A stretch of DNA of 64,000 nucleotides from Pararhodobacter zhoushanensis (GTDB lineage Bacteria > Pseudomonadota > Alphaproteobacteria > Rhodobacterales > Rhodobacteraceae). The translations under genes were made by a program, and so were the position numbers. Shown here one piece after another: positions 25,127-35,078 of the stretch. How positions within the stretch are numbered: the stretch's first letter is position 1; each line of letters begins with the position of its first letter. Location: assembly GCF_025949695.1 (NCBI RefSeq), contig NZ_JAPDFL010000001.1:1222001-1286000 (forward strand), written 5' to 3'. The notes under the pieces were generated by a model that did no database searches, was not told the DNA's origin, and was given only the letters and a program-made list of their open reading frames with translations.

Positions 25127-27772
25127 ATGGCCCGCCCGGACAGCCCCGCCGCAATCCGCACCACCTGCCCCTATTGCGGGGTCGGTTGTGGGGTGATCGC
25201 CCGGCCCGACGGGCAGGGGGCTGTCCGCATCACCGGTGACAAGGACCATCCGGCCAACGCGGGGCGGCTGTGCTCAAAGGGGTCGGCGCTGGGCGAAACC
25301 CTGGCGCTGGACGACCGGCTGCTGGCCCCTCGCATCGGAGGTCAGGACACGGACTGGGACACGGCGTTGCAAACGGTGGCGGACCGTTTTCGCGCAGTGA
25401 TCGACACACACGGGCCGGATGCGGTGGCGTTCTATGTCTCGGGCCAGTTGCTCACCGAGGATTACTATGTCGCCAACAAGCTGATGAAGGGCTTCATCGG
25501 CTCGGGCAATATCGACACGAACTCGCGGCTCTGCATGGCCTCGTCGGTGGCCGGTCACCGGCGCGCCTTTGGCACCGATACCGTGCCCGGTCTCTATGAC
25601 GATTTCGAGCTGGCCGATACCGTCGTGCTGGTCGGCTCGAACCTCGCGTGGTGCCATCCGGTGCTGTATCAGCGCCTCGCCGCCGCCAAGGCCGCGCGGC
25701 CGGACATGACGGTCATCACCGTCGATCCGCGCCGCACTGCGACCTCGGATCTGGCCGACCTCCACCTGTCGATCCGCCCCGGCGGCGATGTGGCGCTGTT
25801 CAATGCACTGCTGGTGGCGATTGCTGATCAGGGCGCGATGGATGCCGATTTCATCGCCGAGCATGTTGACGGCTTCCCCGAGGCCCTGCGCGCCGCGCGC
25901 GCCGATGACGTCACGGCCAGTGGGCTGACGGCTGCCGAGATCGCGCAATTCTGCGCCCTCTGGATACGCAGCGACACGGTGGTGACGCTGTATTCGCAGG
26001 GCGTTAACCAATCCAGCAGCGGCACTGACAAGGTTAACGCGATCCTCAACTGCCATCTGGCGACGGGGCGCATCGGTCATCCCGGCATGGGTCCATTCAG
26101 CATCACCGGCCAGCCCAATGCGATGGGCGGGCGCGAGGTGGGCGGGCTGGCCAACATGCTGGCCTGCCATCTCGACATCGAAAACGCCCAGCACCGCGCC
26201 GCCGTGCAAACCTTCTGGAACGCGCCGGTCATCGCCGGTCAGCCGGGTCTGAAGGCGGTCGAGATGTTCAAGGCGGTGGGTGACGGGCGGATCAAGGCGA
26301 TCTGGATCCTCCACACCAACCCCGTTGTCACCCTGCCCGACGCCGACGCGGTGCGCGCGGCACTGGCGGGTTGCGATTTTGTCGTGGTCAGCGACGTGAC
26401 TGGCCGCACCGACACTGCGCGGCTGGCGCATGTGCTGCTGCCGGCGACGGGCTGGGGCGAAAAGGACGGCACCGTCACCAATTCCGAGCGCTGCATCAGC
26501 CGCCAGCGCGCGTTCCTGCCCGCGCCGGGTCAGGCCCGCGCTGACTGGGCGATGCTGGCCGAGGTCGGGCAGCGCATGGGCCATGCGCAGGCGTTTGACT
26601 ATGCCGCGCCCGCCGAGATCTTCCGCGAATACGCCGCGCTGAGCGGGGTCGCGGGCGGGCTCGGGCTCGACTTTGACATCTCGGGCCTCGCGGACTGCTC
26701 GGACGCCGATTATGACGCGCTGGAGCCTTTCCGTTGGCCGTTGAACGGCACGCGGTCGGGCGGGCGGTTCTTTGGCGACGGGCGGTTCTTTACCCCCTCG
26801 GGCAAGGGCCGGATGCTGCCGCTGACCAGCCGCGCGCCGGCCGCCGTGCCTTCTGCGGACTTCCCGCTGGTCCTGAACACTGGCCGGGTGCGCGATCAGT
26901 GGCACACGATGACCCGGACCGCCAAAGCGTCGCGCCTGAATGCGCATATGGCCGAGCCGTATCTGGAAATTCATCCGCAGGATGCGCAGGCTCTGGGGCT
27001 GGAGCCGGCGACGCTGGCACGGGTGCGAAGCCCCGTCGGTCAGGCGATCCTGCGCGTGCTGGTCAGCGACAAGGTGCAGCCGGGGCAGGTGTTCGCGCCG
27101 ATGCACTGGACCGGCGAGACGGCCAGCGCCGGGCGCATTGATGCGCTGGTGGCGGGGGTGACTGATCCGGTCTCGGGCCAGCCCGAAAGCAAGGCAGCGA
27201 TCTGCCAGGCGGAACCGTTCAAGGCACTGTCTTACGGGTTCGGGCTGTCGGTGGCTGAGCCACAGCCGGACGCCGCCTATTGGGCCAAGGCCCGCGCGAA
27301 GGACGGCTGGCGGGTTGAGCTGGGCTATGATGCGCCGGTGACTGATTGGGTGGCACAGGCCCGCGTGCTCTTTGCGCTGCCGGACAGCGCCGAGCCGGTC
27401 GTCGTCTCGGACCCGGCGCGCGGGGTGCATCGGCAGGCGTTTCTGGAACAGGGCCGCCTGATCGCGGCGCTGTTCATCGCACCCCAGCCGGTCGCGGTCT
27501 CGCGTCAGCATCTGTTGGGGTTGCTGGGTCAGGCGCAGGGCATCGCCGTGCTGGCCGGACAACCCGGCGCCGACCGGCCTGACCCCGGTGCGACGCTCTG
27601 TGCCTGTTTCGACATCGGCGTGAACACCCTTCGCGCGGCGATCAGCGACCAGCACCTGACCAGCGTCGAGGCGATCGGCCAGGCCTTGCGGGCGGGCACC
27701 AACTGTGGATCGTGCAAGCCAGAGCTGCGTGCGCTGTTGCAGGCAGCAACCCCAAGGATGGCTGCCGAATGA
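25127..27772 (+). CDS. nasA: Assimilatory nitrate reductase catalytic subunit NasA
   Basis: 881-residue molybdopterin enzyme that reduces nitrate to nitrite in the cytoplasm. N-terminal [4Fe-4S] ligands are C14, C17, C21 and C49 (CPYCGVGC, LCSKG). The likely Mo ligand Cys 136 lies in SRLCMASS. Blocks TIVLVGSN-like DTVVLVGSNLAWCHP, GMGPFSITGQPNAMGGREVGG and VLNTGRVRDQWHTMTR match the family. A C-terminal BFD-type [2Fe-2S] domain (about 823-881: C825, C827, C860, C863) accepts electrons. The neighbour modABC supplies Mo. The next gene overlaps its stop by four bases. Confidence 0.94.
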   Translation: MARPDSPAAIRTTCPYCGVGCGVIARPDGQGAVRITGDKDHPANAGRLCSKGSALGETLALDDRLLAPRIGGQDTDWDTALQTVADRFRAVIDTHGPDAVAFYVSGQLLTEDYYVANKLMKGFIGSGNIDTNSRLCMASSVAGHRRAFGTDTVPGLYDDFELADTVVLVGSNLAWCHPVLYQRLAAAKAARPDMTVITVDPRRTATSDLADLHLSIRPGGDVALFNALLVAIADQGAMDADFIAEHVDGFPEALRAARADDVTASGLTAAEIAQFCALWIRSDTVVTLYSQGVNQSSSGTDKVNAILNCHLATGRIGHPGMGPFSITGQPNAMGGREVGGLANMLACHLDIENAQHRAAVQTFWNAPVIAGQPGLKAVEMFKAVGDGRIKAIWILHTNPVVTLPDADAVRAALAGCDFVVVSDVTGRTDTARLAHVLLPATGWGEKDGTVTNSERCISRQRAFLPAPGQARADWAMLAEVGQRMGHAQAFDYAAPAEIFREYAALSGVAGGLGLDFDISGLADCSDADYDALEPFRWPLNGTRSGGRFFGDGRFFTPSGKGRMLPLTSRAPAAVPSADFPLVLNTGRVRDQWHTMTRTAKASRLNAHMAEPYLEIHPQDAQALGLEPATLARVRSPVGQAILRVLVSDKVQPGQVFAPMHWTGETASAGRIDALVAGVTDPVSGQPESKAAICQAEPFKALSYGFGLSVAEPQPDAAYWAKARAKDGWRVELGYDAPVTDWVAQARVLFALPDSAEPVVVSDPARGVHRQAFLEQGRLIAALFIAPQPVAVSRQHLLGLLGQAQGIAVLAGQPGADRPDPGATLCACFDIGVNTLRAAISDQHLTSVEAIGQALRAGTNCGSCKPELRALLQAATPRMAAE

Positions 27773-28746
27773 GCCTTGCTCCCTTTGTTCAGATTTTGGG
27801 CCGTGGCCCCGGACGCTCGCGCAACATGACGCAGGACGAGGCGCGCGCGGCGATGGCGCTGATCCTGTCGGGCGAGGCCGCGCCCGAGGCGGTCGGCGCG
27901 GTGCTGATGCTGATGCGCTTTCGCGGCGAGAATGCCGAAGAGATCGCCGGATTCGTGCAGGCGATCCGGGCGCAGGCCTCGCCGTGGCAAGGGCCTGCGC
28001 CTGCGCTCGACTGGCCCAGCTATGCCGCCGGGCGGTCGCGCGGGTTGCCGTGGTTCCTGCTGGCGGCAAAGCTGGTGGCGCAGGCGGGGTATCCGGTACT
28101 GCTGCACGGCTGGAACACGGCGGATGGCGCGGACCGCGTGCGCGGGGCGCTGGCCGGAATGGGGATCGCCGCGGCGCAATCCACGGCGGGGGCCGGGAGC
28201 CTGCTGGCGCGCGACGGCATCGCCTATCTGCCGCTGGAAGCGGCCTCGCCCGAGGCGCTGCGCGTGTTGCGATTGCGCGATGTGCTGGGGTTGCGCTCGC
28301 CGATGAACACCGCGCTGCGGCTGTTCAATCCGGGGAGGGCAGCGGCCAGCGTGCAGGGGGTGTTTCATCCGCCCTATCGCGGGTTGCAGAGCGATGCTTC
28401 GGCGCTGTTGGCGCAGCCGAACCAGATGGTGCTCAAGGGCGCGGGCGGCGAGTTCGAGCGCGCGCCGTCCAAGGCCATCGCGCTGATGGGCCTGCGCCGC
28501 GGCGTGCCGTTTGAAGACACCGCGCCCGCGCTGATCGACGCGACCGGGCGGCTGGCCGACGGGCCGGAACTGACCGAACCGGACGCACTGGCGGCGCTCT
28601 GGCAGGGCCGCGCGCGCGATGCCTACGCCGAGGCTATCGTCACCGGCACTGCCGCCGTCGCCCTGCTGACGCTGGGCGCGGCGGACACCATCGCGCAGGC
28701 GCAGGACGCCGCGCAGCATTTGTGGACCACCCGCCCGCTGGGCTGA
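27769..28746 (+). CDS. TrpD2/YbiB-like protein of the anthranilate phosphoribosyltransferase family
   Basis: 325 residues. The N-terminal helical part (MTQDEARAAMALILSGEAAPEAVGAVLMLMRFRGENAEEI) is the TrpD/thymidine phosphorylase N-domain. The C-terminal part (DVLGLRSPMNTALRLFNPG; MVLKGAGGEFERAP) matches the TrpD2 branch. True TrpD glycine loops (GTGGD type) are not visible, as in the DNA-binding TrpD2 proteins such as YbiB. It is translation-coupled to nasA and followed 14 bases later by cysG. Its role in nitrate assimilation is unknown. The call of a phosphoribosyltransferase activity would not be safe. Confidence 0.75.
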   Translation: MSLAPFVQILGRGPGRSRNMTQDEARAAMALILSGEAAPEAVGAVLMLMRFRGENAEEIAGFVQAIRAQASPWQGPAPALDWPSYAAGRSRGLPWFLLAAKLVAQAGYPVLLHGWNTADGADRVRGALAGMGIAAAQSTAGAGSLLARDGIAYLPLEAASPEALRVLRLRDVLGLRSPMNTALRLFNPGRAAASVQGVFHPPYRGLQSDASALLAQPNQMVLKGAGGEFERAPSKAIALMGLRRGVPFEDTAPALIDATGRLADGPELTEPDALAALWQGRARDAYAEAIVTGTAAVALLTLGAADTIAQAQDAAQHLWTTRPLG

Positions 28747-28760
28747 AATCGGAGAGCGCC

Positions 28761-30152
28761 ATGAAGACCTTCCCCATGTTCCTGCAAATGGCTGGACGCT
28801 GTGTGGTGATCGCCGGGGGCGGTGAACAGGCGGCGCAAAAGGCGCGGCTGATGCTGAAGACCGAGGCACGGTTGCGGCTGGTGGCATATGATCTGGAGCC
28901 CGAGCTGGCGGGGCTGGTCGCCTCGGGCCGCGCCGAGCAGGTGCGCGAGGCGACGGTTGAGGCCTTCGCCGGGGCGGCGCTGGTGTTCATCGCCACGGGG
29001 GACGCCGCGCGCGACACGGCGCTGCACGCAATGGCCAAGGCGGCGGGCTGTCTGGTCAACGTGGTGGACCGGCCCGATCTGTGCGACGCGGTGACGCCCT
29101 CGATCGTGGACCGAGATCCGGTCGTGGTGGCCATCGGCACCGAGGGCAACGCCCCGGTGCTGGGCCGCCAGATCAAGACGCAGATCGAGCAGTTGCTGGA
29201 GCCCAATCTGGGCGGGCTGGCCGCGCTGGCTGGTCGGATGCGCAGCACGGTGGCCGGGGCAGTGCCGCAGGCGCAGCGGCGGGCGTTGTGGGACTGGGTG
29301 TTCGCGGGGCCAGTGCGCGCCGCCCATGCGCGCGGCGGCGAGCGCGAAGCGGCGCGGATGCTCAAGGATGCCATTGCACGGGGGCAGGCGCCCGGTGAAA
29401 CGGGGCAGGGCCATATCGCGCTGGTCGGCGCGGGGCCGGGCGCGCGCGACCTGCTCACCCTGCGCGCGGTGCAGCGGTTGCAGCAGGCGGATGTGATCTT
29501 CTACGACCGGCTGGTGGACCCTGCGGTGATGGAACTCGCCCGCCGCGATGCGCAGCGGATTTACGTGGGCAAGACGCTGGGCGCGCATGAATGGCCGCAA
29601 GAGCGGATTGACGCGGTGATCATCGCCGCCGCCCGGCAGGGTCAGCGCGTGGTGCGGCTGAAATCCGGTGACCCCTCGCTCTTTGGCCGCGCCGAAGAGG
29701 AGCTGCGCGCCGCCCACGCAGCAGGCATCCCGGTCGAGATCATCCCCGGCGTTACCGCTGCCAGCGCGGCGGCGGCCAGCCTTGGCCGCGCGATGACCGA
29801 GCGGGGCGCGACGGATCACCTGATCCTTGCCACGGCGACGGCGCGCGACGGTGTCGCCGCGCCCGACATCGCCGCGATGGCCCGGCCCGGCGCGACGCTG
29901 GCGCTGTACATGGCGGTGCGGCAGCTGCCGCGCATCCGCGCCGACCTGCTGGCCGCTGGCTGGCCCGAGACGACCGAGGTGGAGGCCGTCGCCAGTGCCT
30001 CGAGCGCGCAAGAAGTGCAGTGTCGCTGCATCTTGGGCGATATGGACCGCGCGCTGGCCGGGTTGGCCAATCCGGCGATCATCTTTGTGCGCTTTGCCAA
30101 GGACGCGGTGGCGGTGCCGCAGACGCCGCACTTGCAGGTCGTCAGCGCCTGA
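28761..30152 (+). CDS. cysG: Siroheme synthase CysG (multifunctional)
   Basis: 463 residues. The N-terminal precorrin-2 dehydrogenase/ferrochelatase domain starts with CVVIAGGGEQAAQKARLML; the C-terminal uroporphyrin-III methyltransferase domain begins near 215 with IALVGAGPGARDLLTLRAVQRL and continues with VIFYDRLVDP, VVRLKSGDPSLFGRAEEE and IIPGVTAASAAAASLGRAMT. The product is siroheme, which NirB of the same operon needs. A GGAGAG site precedes the start at 28761. It is the last gene of the nas block. Confidence 0.93.
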   Translation: MKTFPMFLQMAGRCVVIAGGGEQAAQKARLMLKTEARLRLVAYDLEPELAGLVASGRAEQVREATVEAFAGAALVFIATGDAARDTALHAMAKAAGCLVNVVDRPDLCDAVTPSIVDRDPVVVAIGTEGNAPVLGRQIKTQIEQLLEPNLGGLAALAGRMRSTVAGAVPQAQRRALWDWVFAGPVRAAHARGGEREAARMLKDAIARGQAPGETGQGHIALVGAGPGARDLLTLRAVQRLQQADVIFYDRLVDPAVMELARRDAQRIYVGKTLGAHEWPQERIDAVIIAAARQGQRVVRLKSGDPSLFGRAEEELRAAHAAGIPVEIIPGVTAASAAAASLGRAMTERGATDHLILATATARDGVAAPDIAAMARPGATLALYMAVRQLPRIRADLLAAGWPETTEVEAVASASSAQEVQCRCILGDMDRALAGLANPAIIFVRFAKDAVAVPQTPHLQVVSA

Positions 30153-30198
30153 CGCCCCTGCGCCTTGCCGCGCCCGGCGCGCGTGCTACTGTCCGCCC

Positions 30199-32313
30199 AT
30201 GACACAAGCCGCCGCGCCCCAATCCCCCGCCCTCGTGCGCTTTTTCGGGCTGCTGCTGGCGCGTCCGCTCTGGCCGGGGCTGGCCCTGGCGCTGGTCACC
30301 CTGCTGTCGGTCTGGCAGATCACCACCCTGCGGGTGGCGGTGGATCTGTCGGGCCTGATCGGCCCCCAGACCGACGGTGCGCAGGCGCTGGTGCGCTATG
30401 AGGAAACCTTCGCGCCGTTTCGGGCGGAAGAGGTGCTTCTGGTCCGCGCGCCTAGTTTTGCCGATGACGACGCGCTGGCGGCGCTAGACGATCTGGTGCT
30501 TGAACTGCAATTTGTTGACGGGGTGGCGCAGGTCATCTCGCTGGCCGCCTTGCCCGCGCCGGGCCGTACCGGGTCATGGCTGAACGGGCCCGAACTGGCC
30601 GCGCTGCCCCCCGCCGACCGTTTGACCCTGATGCGCACGCAGAACCCGCTGGCGGCGCAGCTGATGTCGGCGGATCTGACCGCAACCGTGATCGCCGTCG
30701 GGGCCGAGCGCGGGCGGGCCGGCGACGGGTTTTCGCAGCGGGTGCTGGCGGCGGTGCAGGGGATCGACGGGCTGTCGGTCGAGCTGGTCGGGCTGCTGGA
30801 GGTGCAGCGTTCGATTGCCGAAGAGCTGATCCATGACCTTGTGCTGCTGGTTCCGGCGGCAGTGGTGCTGTGTCTGATTGTCTCGATGATCCTGTTTCGC
30901 AGTGTGCGCGCCGTGGCGGTGATTGCGCTGCCGCCAATTGCCGGGCTGGTCTGGTTCATGGGATTTCTGGGCTGGAGCGGCACGCCGATTGACCCGGTGA
31001 TGGGCTCGCTGCCGGTGGTGCTGATCGTGCTGGCGTTCTCGGACGCGATCCACGTCTACCATGCCGCGATCCATGCGCTGGACACGCCCGGCGACCGCCG
31101 CGCCGCGCTGGCACTGGCGCTGGGTCAGACCGCACCGGCGGCGGCGCTGACCTCGCTGACCACGGTGATCGCCTTCGCCTCGCTGGCGCTGCCGGATTCG
31201 CCGTCGCTGAACGCGATGGCGTGGACCGGGGGCGTGGGGATGGCGCTGTGTCTGGTCTCGGTGCTGCTGATGACACCGGTGTTGATGTGGGCGCTGGGCG
31301 TGCCACGCGCAGGCGGGCGGGTGCCCCGCTTGTTCGACGCCGTGGTGCCGCCGGCGCAGGCCGTGTCGCGGCATACCCGCTTGGTGCCGGTGGCGGCGGC
31401 GTTGATCCTGGCAGGGGTCTGGGCGCTGCAAAGCCAGTCGACGCTGGGCTTTCGCTATGCCGATTACCTGCCGCGCGGTGCCGCCGTGACGCAGGCGCTG
31501 GGCGAGATGGAGGCGGCGGGGCTGGGTTCGGACCGCATGCTGGTGATCGTGCAGGACGACCCTGCCGACCCTCTGGCCCGGGTCGAGGCGGCGGCGGGCG
31601 CGCTCTGGGGGCCTGAGGGCGCGGCGTGGGTTGCCTCGGATGCAGGGCAGGGGATGCTGGCGCGCATGGCCTCACGCGATGGCACGGCGCATGCGTTGCC
31701 GGTGCAGCTGCCCATCGCCGCGCGGGATGTGCGGGCGGATGAGGCGCTGGCGCTGCTGGCGGACCGGCTGGAGGCGGCAGGCGTCGGACCCGAGACGCAG
31801 GTGATCGGGCCGGGCTATGCGCTGCTGACCGAGGGGCCGAAGATCGTGCAAAGCCTGCGGATGGGGCTTTACACCACCATTCTGGCGATCACCCTGCTGG
31901 TTGCCTTGGTGCATCGGTCTATGCGGCTGGCGCTGGTGGCGCTGGTGGTCAACCTGATCCCTATTCTGGGGGTCGAGGCGTGGCTGGTGTTGCTGGGGCG
32001 TGAGGTGACGATCATGAACATGATCGCGCTGACCGTGGCCTTTGGCATCGCGGTGGACGACACGCTGCATTTCCTCAACCGCTACAAGCTGGCGCAGGGC
32101 AATACCGAGGCCCGCGTGCGGCAGGCGGTGGCGCAAGCCGGGCCGCCGATGGCGGCGACAACGGCGATCTTGCTGGCCGGGCTGGTGGTCACGCTGTTTT
32201 CCGCGCTGCCGGGTCTGTCGATCTACGGCGGGCTGATCGCGCTCGCCGTGGCACTAGCGCTGGCGGCGGACCTGTTCTTGCTGCCCGGCCTGATCCGAAG
32301 GAGCGTGAAATGA
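30199..32313 (+). CDS. MMPL/RND-superfamily exporter
   Basis: 704 residues with the RND/MMPL layout: one membrane segment, a large periplasmic domain, a bundle of about five segments (LVLLVPAAVVLCLIVSMILF to SVLLMTPVLMWALGV), a segment and periplasmic domain, then a second bundle. Motifs: EELIHDLVLLVPAAV, FSDAIHVYHAA, and IMNMIALTVAFGIAVDDTLHFLNRY, close to the proton-relay regions of HpnN-like hydrophobe exporters. Likely substrate is a lipid or hydrophobic compound. The stop overlaps the start of a small secreted protein gene (ATGA). No membrane-fusion partner is nearby. Confidence 0.82.
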   Translation: MTQAAAPQSPALVRFFGLLLARPLWPGLALALVTLLSVWQITTLRVAVDLSGLIGPQTDGAQALVRYEETFAPFRAEEVLLVRAPSFADDDALAALDDLVLELQFVDGVAQVISLAALPAPGRTGSWLNGPELAALPPADRLTLMRTQNPLAAQLMSADLTATVIAVGAERGRAGDGFSQRVLAAVQGIDGLSVELVGLLEVQRSIAEELIHDLVLLVPAAVVLCLIVSMILFRSVRAVAVIALPPIAGLVWFMGFLGWSGTPIDPVMGSLPVVLIVLAFSDAIHVYHAAIHALDTPGDRRAALALALGQTAPAAALTSLTTVIAFASLALPDSPSLNAMAWTGGVGMALCLVSVLLMTPVLMWALGVPRAGGRVPRLFDAVVPPAQAVSRHTRLVPVAAALILAGVWALQSQSTLGFRYADYLPRGAAVTQALGEMEAAGLGSDRMLVIVQDDPADPLARVEAAAGALWGPEGAAWVASDAGQGMLARMASRDGTAHALPVQLPIAARDVRADEALALLADRLEAAGVGPETQVIGPGYALLTEGPKIVQSLRMGLYTTILAITLLVALVHRSMRLALVALVVNLIPILGVEAWLVLLGREVTIMNMIALTVAFGIAVDDTLHFLNRYKLAQGNTEARVRQAVAQAGPPMAATTAILLAGLVVTLFSALPGLSIYGGLIALAVALALAADLFLLPGLIRRSVK

Positions 32314-32762
32314 TCCGAGTGCTGCTGTTTCTGGCCATGGCCAGCCCCGCCATGGCGCAGAGCTTGCCCGCCTTTGAAGGGCGCTGGCGCGGGGAGGGGG
32401 ATCTGGCGCTGGGCACCGAACCCTTGCAGCGCTTTCGCTGCCAGCTGCGGCTGGAACCCTTGCGCACAGGCGAGACCTTTCTGGTCGGGCGCTGTGCGAC
32501 GGCGCAGGTGCATCAGAGCTTTGCCTATCTGTTGACCGAAGACGCGGATGGCACGCTTCACGCGCAAAATACCGAGACGGTCGAGGACGGCCTCCCGTCC
32601 GACCTGCTGGGCACCGCTGCGCCCGGCGTCTTGCGTCTTGAAGGCTCACAGGACGCGCTGCTGGAGCTGCGGCGCGAAGGGGAGACGCTGCAGTTCACCA
32701 TCGCCGGGCATGATCTGCGCGGTCCGGCGCGCGGTGACGCGGTGCTGGAACGCCGCGAATGA
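32310..32762 (+). CDS. Secreted protein of unknown function, coupled to the MMPL exporter
   Basis: 150 residues. Signal peptide MIRVLLFLAMASPAMAQ precedes a mature chain of about 134 residues with many short beta strands (EGRWRGEGDLALG; FRCQLRLEPL; VLRLEGSQDALLELRR; LQFTIAGHDLRG), consistent with a lipocalin-like or beta-sandwich domain. Translation is coupled to the exporter gene (ATGA overlap), so it may be a periplasmic partner. I recognise no family name. Confidence 0.7.
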   Translation: MIRVLLFLAMASPAMAQSLPAFEGRWRGEGDLALGTEPLQRFRCQLRLEPLRTGETFLVGRCATAQVHQSFAYLLTEDADGTLHAQNTETVEDGLPSDLLGTAAPGVLRLEGSQDALLELRREGETLQFTIAGHDLRGPARGDAVLERRE

Positions 32763-32880
32763 TGGTGGAAACACCGGTTTCGCGCCGTAAACGCAGGGCT
32801 TGTGGCCTTTCCATTCGCCGTCTCGGCGCTTATAGGCAAAAAGACGATCCGCGGGACGACCCCGCGCCTTGCGAGGCTGT

Positions 32881-34038
32881 ATGAACATCATCACCACGAC
32901 CGAGGCTTTGGCTGCGCTCTGCGCCGAAGCGGCGCACGAGCCGTTTGTCACCCTCGACACCGAATTTCTCAGAGAGCGCACCTATTACGCCAAGCTGTGT
33001 CTGGTGCAGATGGCGCTGCCCGGCAAAGGCCCGGATCGCGCCTATCTGATCGACCCGCTGGCCGAGGGGATCTCGCTCGATCCGCTGCTCGAGCTGATGC
33101 GCAACACCGATGTGGTCAAGGTATTCCACGCCGCGCGGCAGGATCTGGAGATCTTCTTCATCGACGGCGGGGTGATCCCCGAGCCGCTGTTTGACACCCA
33201 GATCGCCGCGATGGTCTGCGGTTTTGGCGAGCAGGTTGGTTATGAGACGCTGGTCAAAAAGATCGCCAAGGCGCCGCTGGACAAGACCTCGCGCTTTACC
33301 GACTGGTCGCAACGCCCGCTGACCGATGCGCAGATGCGCTATGCGCTGGATGACGTGACCCATCTGCGCCAGATCTATGAGTATCTGAAAGCCGATATCG
33401 AGAAAAGCGGCCGCGCCGCCTGGGTGGCCGAGGAAATGGGCATCCTGACCTCGCCCGACACCTATGTGACGCATCCTGAGGACGCCTGGCAGAAAATCCG
33501 CACGCGCGGGCAGTCGGGCAAGTTCATGGCGATGGTGCGCGAACTGGCGCGTTTCCGCGAGGATTACGCCCAGACCCGCAACGTGCCCCGCTCGCGTGTC
33601 TACAAGGACGACGCCCTGCTGGAGCTGGCCTCGACCAAGCCCGAGAGCATCGAGGCGCTGGGCCGTTCACGCCTGCTGCTGCGCGAAGCGCGGCGCGGCG
33701 AGATTGCTGACGGGATTCTGGAATCGGTGCAGGTTGCGCTGACGATGGACCCCAAGAACTGGCCGCGCGTCGCCGATGAGGGCGCGCCGTTGCAGGTGAA
33801 CCCGGCGCTGGCGGATCTGCTGCGCGTGCTGCTCAAGGCCAAGGCCGACACGGCTGGCGTCGCGCAGAAACTGATCGCGCCGACCAGCGATCTGGACGCG
33901 ATTGCCGCTGGCAAGCGCGACGTGGCCTGTCTGAAGGGTTGGCGCGGCGAGCTGTTCGGCAATGATGCGATCCGTCTGTGCAAGGGCGAGCTGGCGCTGG
34001 CGACCAAGGGCCAACAAGTCATCGTCATCGAAATCTGA
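32881..34038 (+). CDS. rnd: Ribonuclease D
   Basis: 385 residues. The DEDDy exonuclease domain is at the N-terminus: VTLDTEFLRERTYY (first Asp and Glu, near 25-35), VFHAARQDLEIFF (second Asp) and QMRYALDDVTHLRQIYEYL (Tyr/Asp motif near 155-170). The C-terminal HRDC domain includes AGKRDVACLKGWRGELFG. It trims 3' ends of tRNA and other RNA. The Met at 32881 is chosen over an upstream in-frame start since it starts at the family N-terminus. Confidence 0.93.
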   Translation: MNIITTTEALAALCAEAAHEPFVTLDTEFLRERTYYAKLCLVQMALPGKGPDRAYLIDPLAEGISLDPLLELMRNTDVVKVFHAARQDLEIFFIDGGVIPEPLFDTQIAAMVCGFGEQVGYETLVKKIAKAPLDKTSRFTDWSQRPLTDAQMRYALDDVTHLRQIYEYLKADIEKSGRAAWVAEEMGILTSPDTYVTHPEDAWQKIRTRGQSGKFMAMVRELARFREDYAQTRNVPRSRVYKDDALLELASTKPESIEALGRSRLLLREARRGEIADGILESVQVALTMDPKNWPRVADEGAPLQVNPALADLLRVLLKAKADTAGVAQKLIAPTSDLDAIAAGKRDVACLKGWRGELFGNDAIRLCKGELALATKGQQVIVIEI

Positions 34039-34119
34039 CGCCTCTGTGTGCACCGTCCCGCGCGGTTGCAACACCGGCGCAGGATGGGCATATAGGGCAC
34101 GTCCTATGGGGTGTTGCCA

Positions 34120-35078
34120 ATGAACTATCTGGAATTCGAAAAACCGCTGGCCGAGATCGAAGGCAAAGCCGCCGAGCTGCGCGCGATGGCCCGCAATACC
34201 CCCGAGATGGACGTCGACAAAGAGGCCGAAGCGCTCGACAAGAAGGCCGAGCAGCTGCTGGGCGATCTCTACAAGAACCTCGCGCCCTGGCGCAAATGTC
34301 AGGTGGCCCGTCACCCCGACCGGCCGCATTGCAAAGATTACATCGACGCGCTGTTCACCCAGTACACGCCCTTGGCCGGGGATCGGAATTTCGCCGATGA
34401 CCACGCCATCATGGGGGGGCTGGCGCGGCTTAACGACCGTCCGGTGATGGTGATCGGTCAGGAAAAGGGCTCGGACACCAAATCGCGCATCGAGCGCAAT
34501 TTCGGCATGGCCCGGCCTGAGGGCTACCGCAAGGCGATCCGCCTGATGGATCTGGCGGCGCGCTTTGGCCTGCCGGTGATCACGCTGGTCGACACCCCCG
34601 GTGCCTATCCCGGCAAGGGCGCGGAAGAACGCGGTCAGGCCGAGGCCATCGCCCGCTCGACCGAGAAATGCCTTGCCGTGGGCGTGCCGGTCATCTCGGC
34701 GATCATCGGTGAGGGGGCTCTGGCGGGGCTGTGGCGCTGGCGACGGCGGACAAGATCCTGATGCTGGAGCATTCAGTCTATTCGGTCATCACGCCCGAAG
34801 GCTGCGCGTCGATCCTGTGGAAAGACAGTGACAAGATGCGCGAAGCCGCCGAGGCGATGCGCCTGACCGCGCAGGATCTGCTGAAACTGGGCGTCATCGA
34901 CCAGATCATCGCCGAACCCCGTGGCGGCGCGCAGCGCGACCGCGACGCGGCGATTGCGTCTGTCGGCAAGGCGCTGGAGTCGGTCCTGGCCACCTTCGAC
35001 GGCAAATCGCCCGCCGATTTGATCGCCGCGCGTCGCCGCAAGTTCCTCGACATGGGGCGCAAAGGCCTGGCCGCGTGA
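34120..35078 (+). CDS. accA: Acetyl-CoA carboxylase carboxyltransferase subunit alpha, frame interrupted at a G run
   Basis: AccA with AccD forms the carboxyltransferase that makes malonyl-CoA. The first frame ([16 protein letters not shown] to IIGEGAL) and the second ([19 protein letters not shown] to MGRKGLAA) together cover the complete family length of about 319 residues. The break lies at 34713-34717, a run of five G. Adding one G restores [17 protein letters not shown], the conserved catalytic loop. As accA is normally single-copy and essential, I read the break as a base-calling error. The stop overlaps the start of the SMR gene. Confidence 0.88.

Noticed and set aside
25274..28069. 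Very long antisense frame (931 codons) opposite nasA
   Set aside because: It is the mirror of a high-GC gene with strong third-position bias; the plus-strand nasA has all family motifs, and the antisense product resembles nothing.
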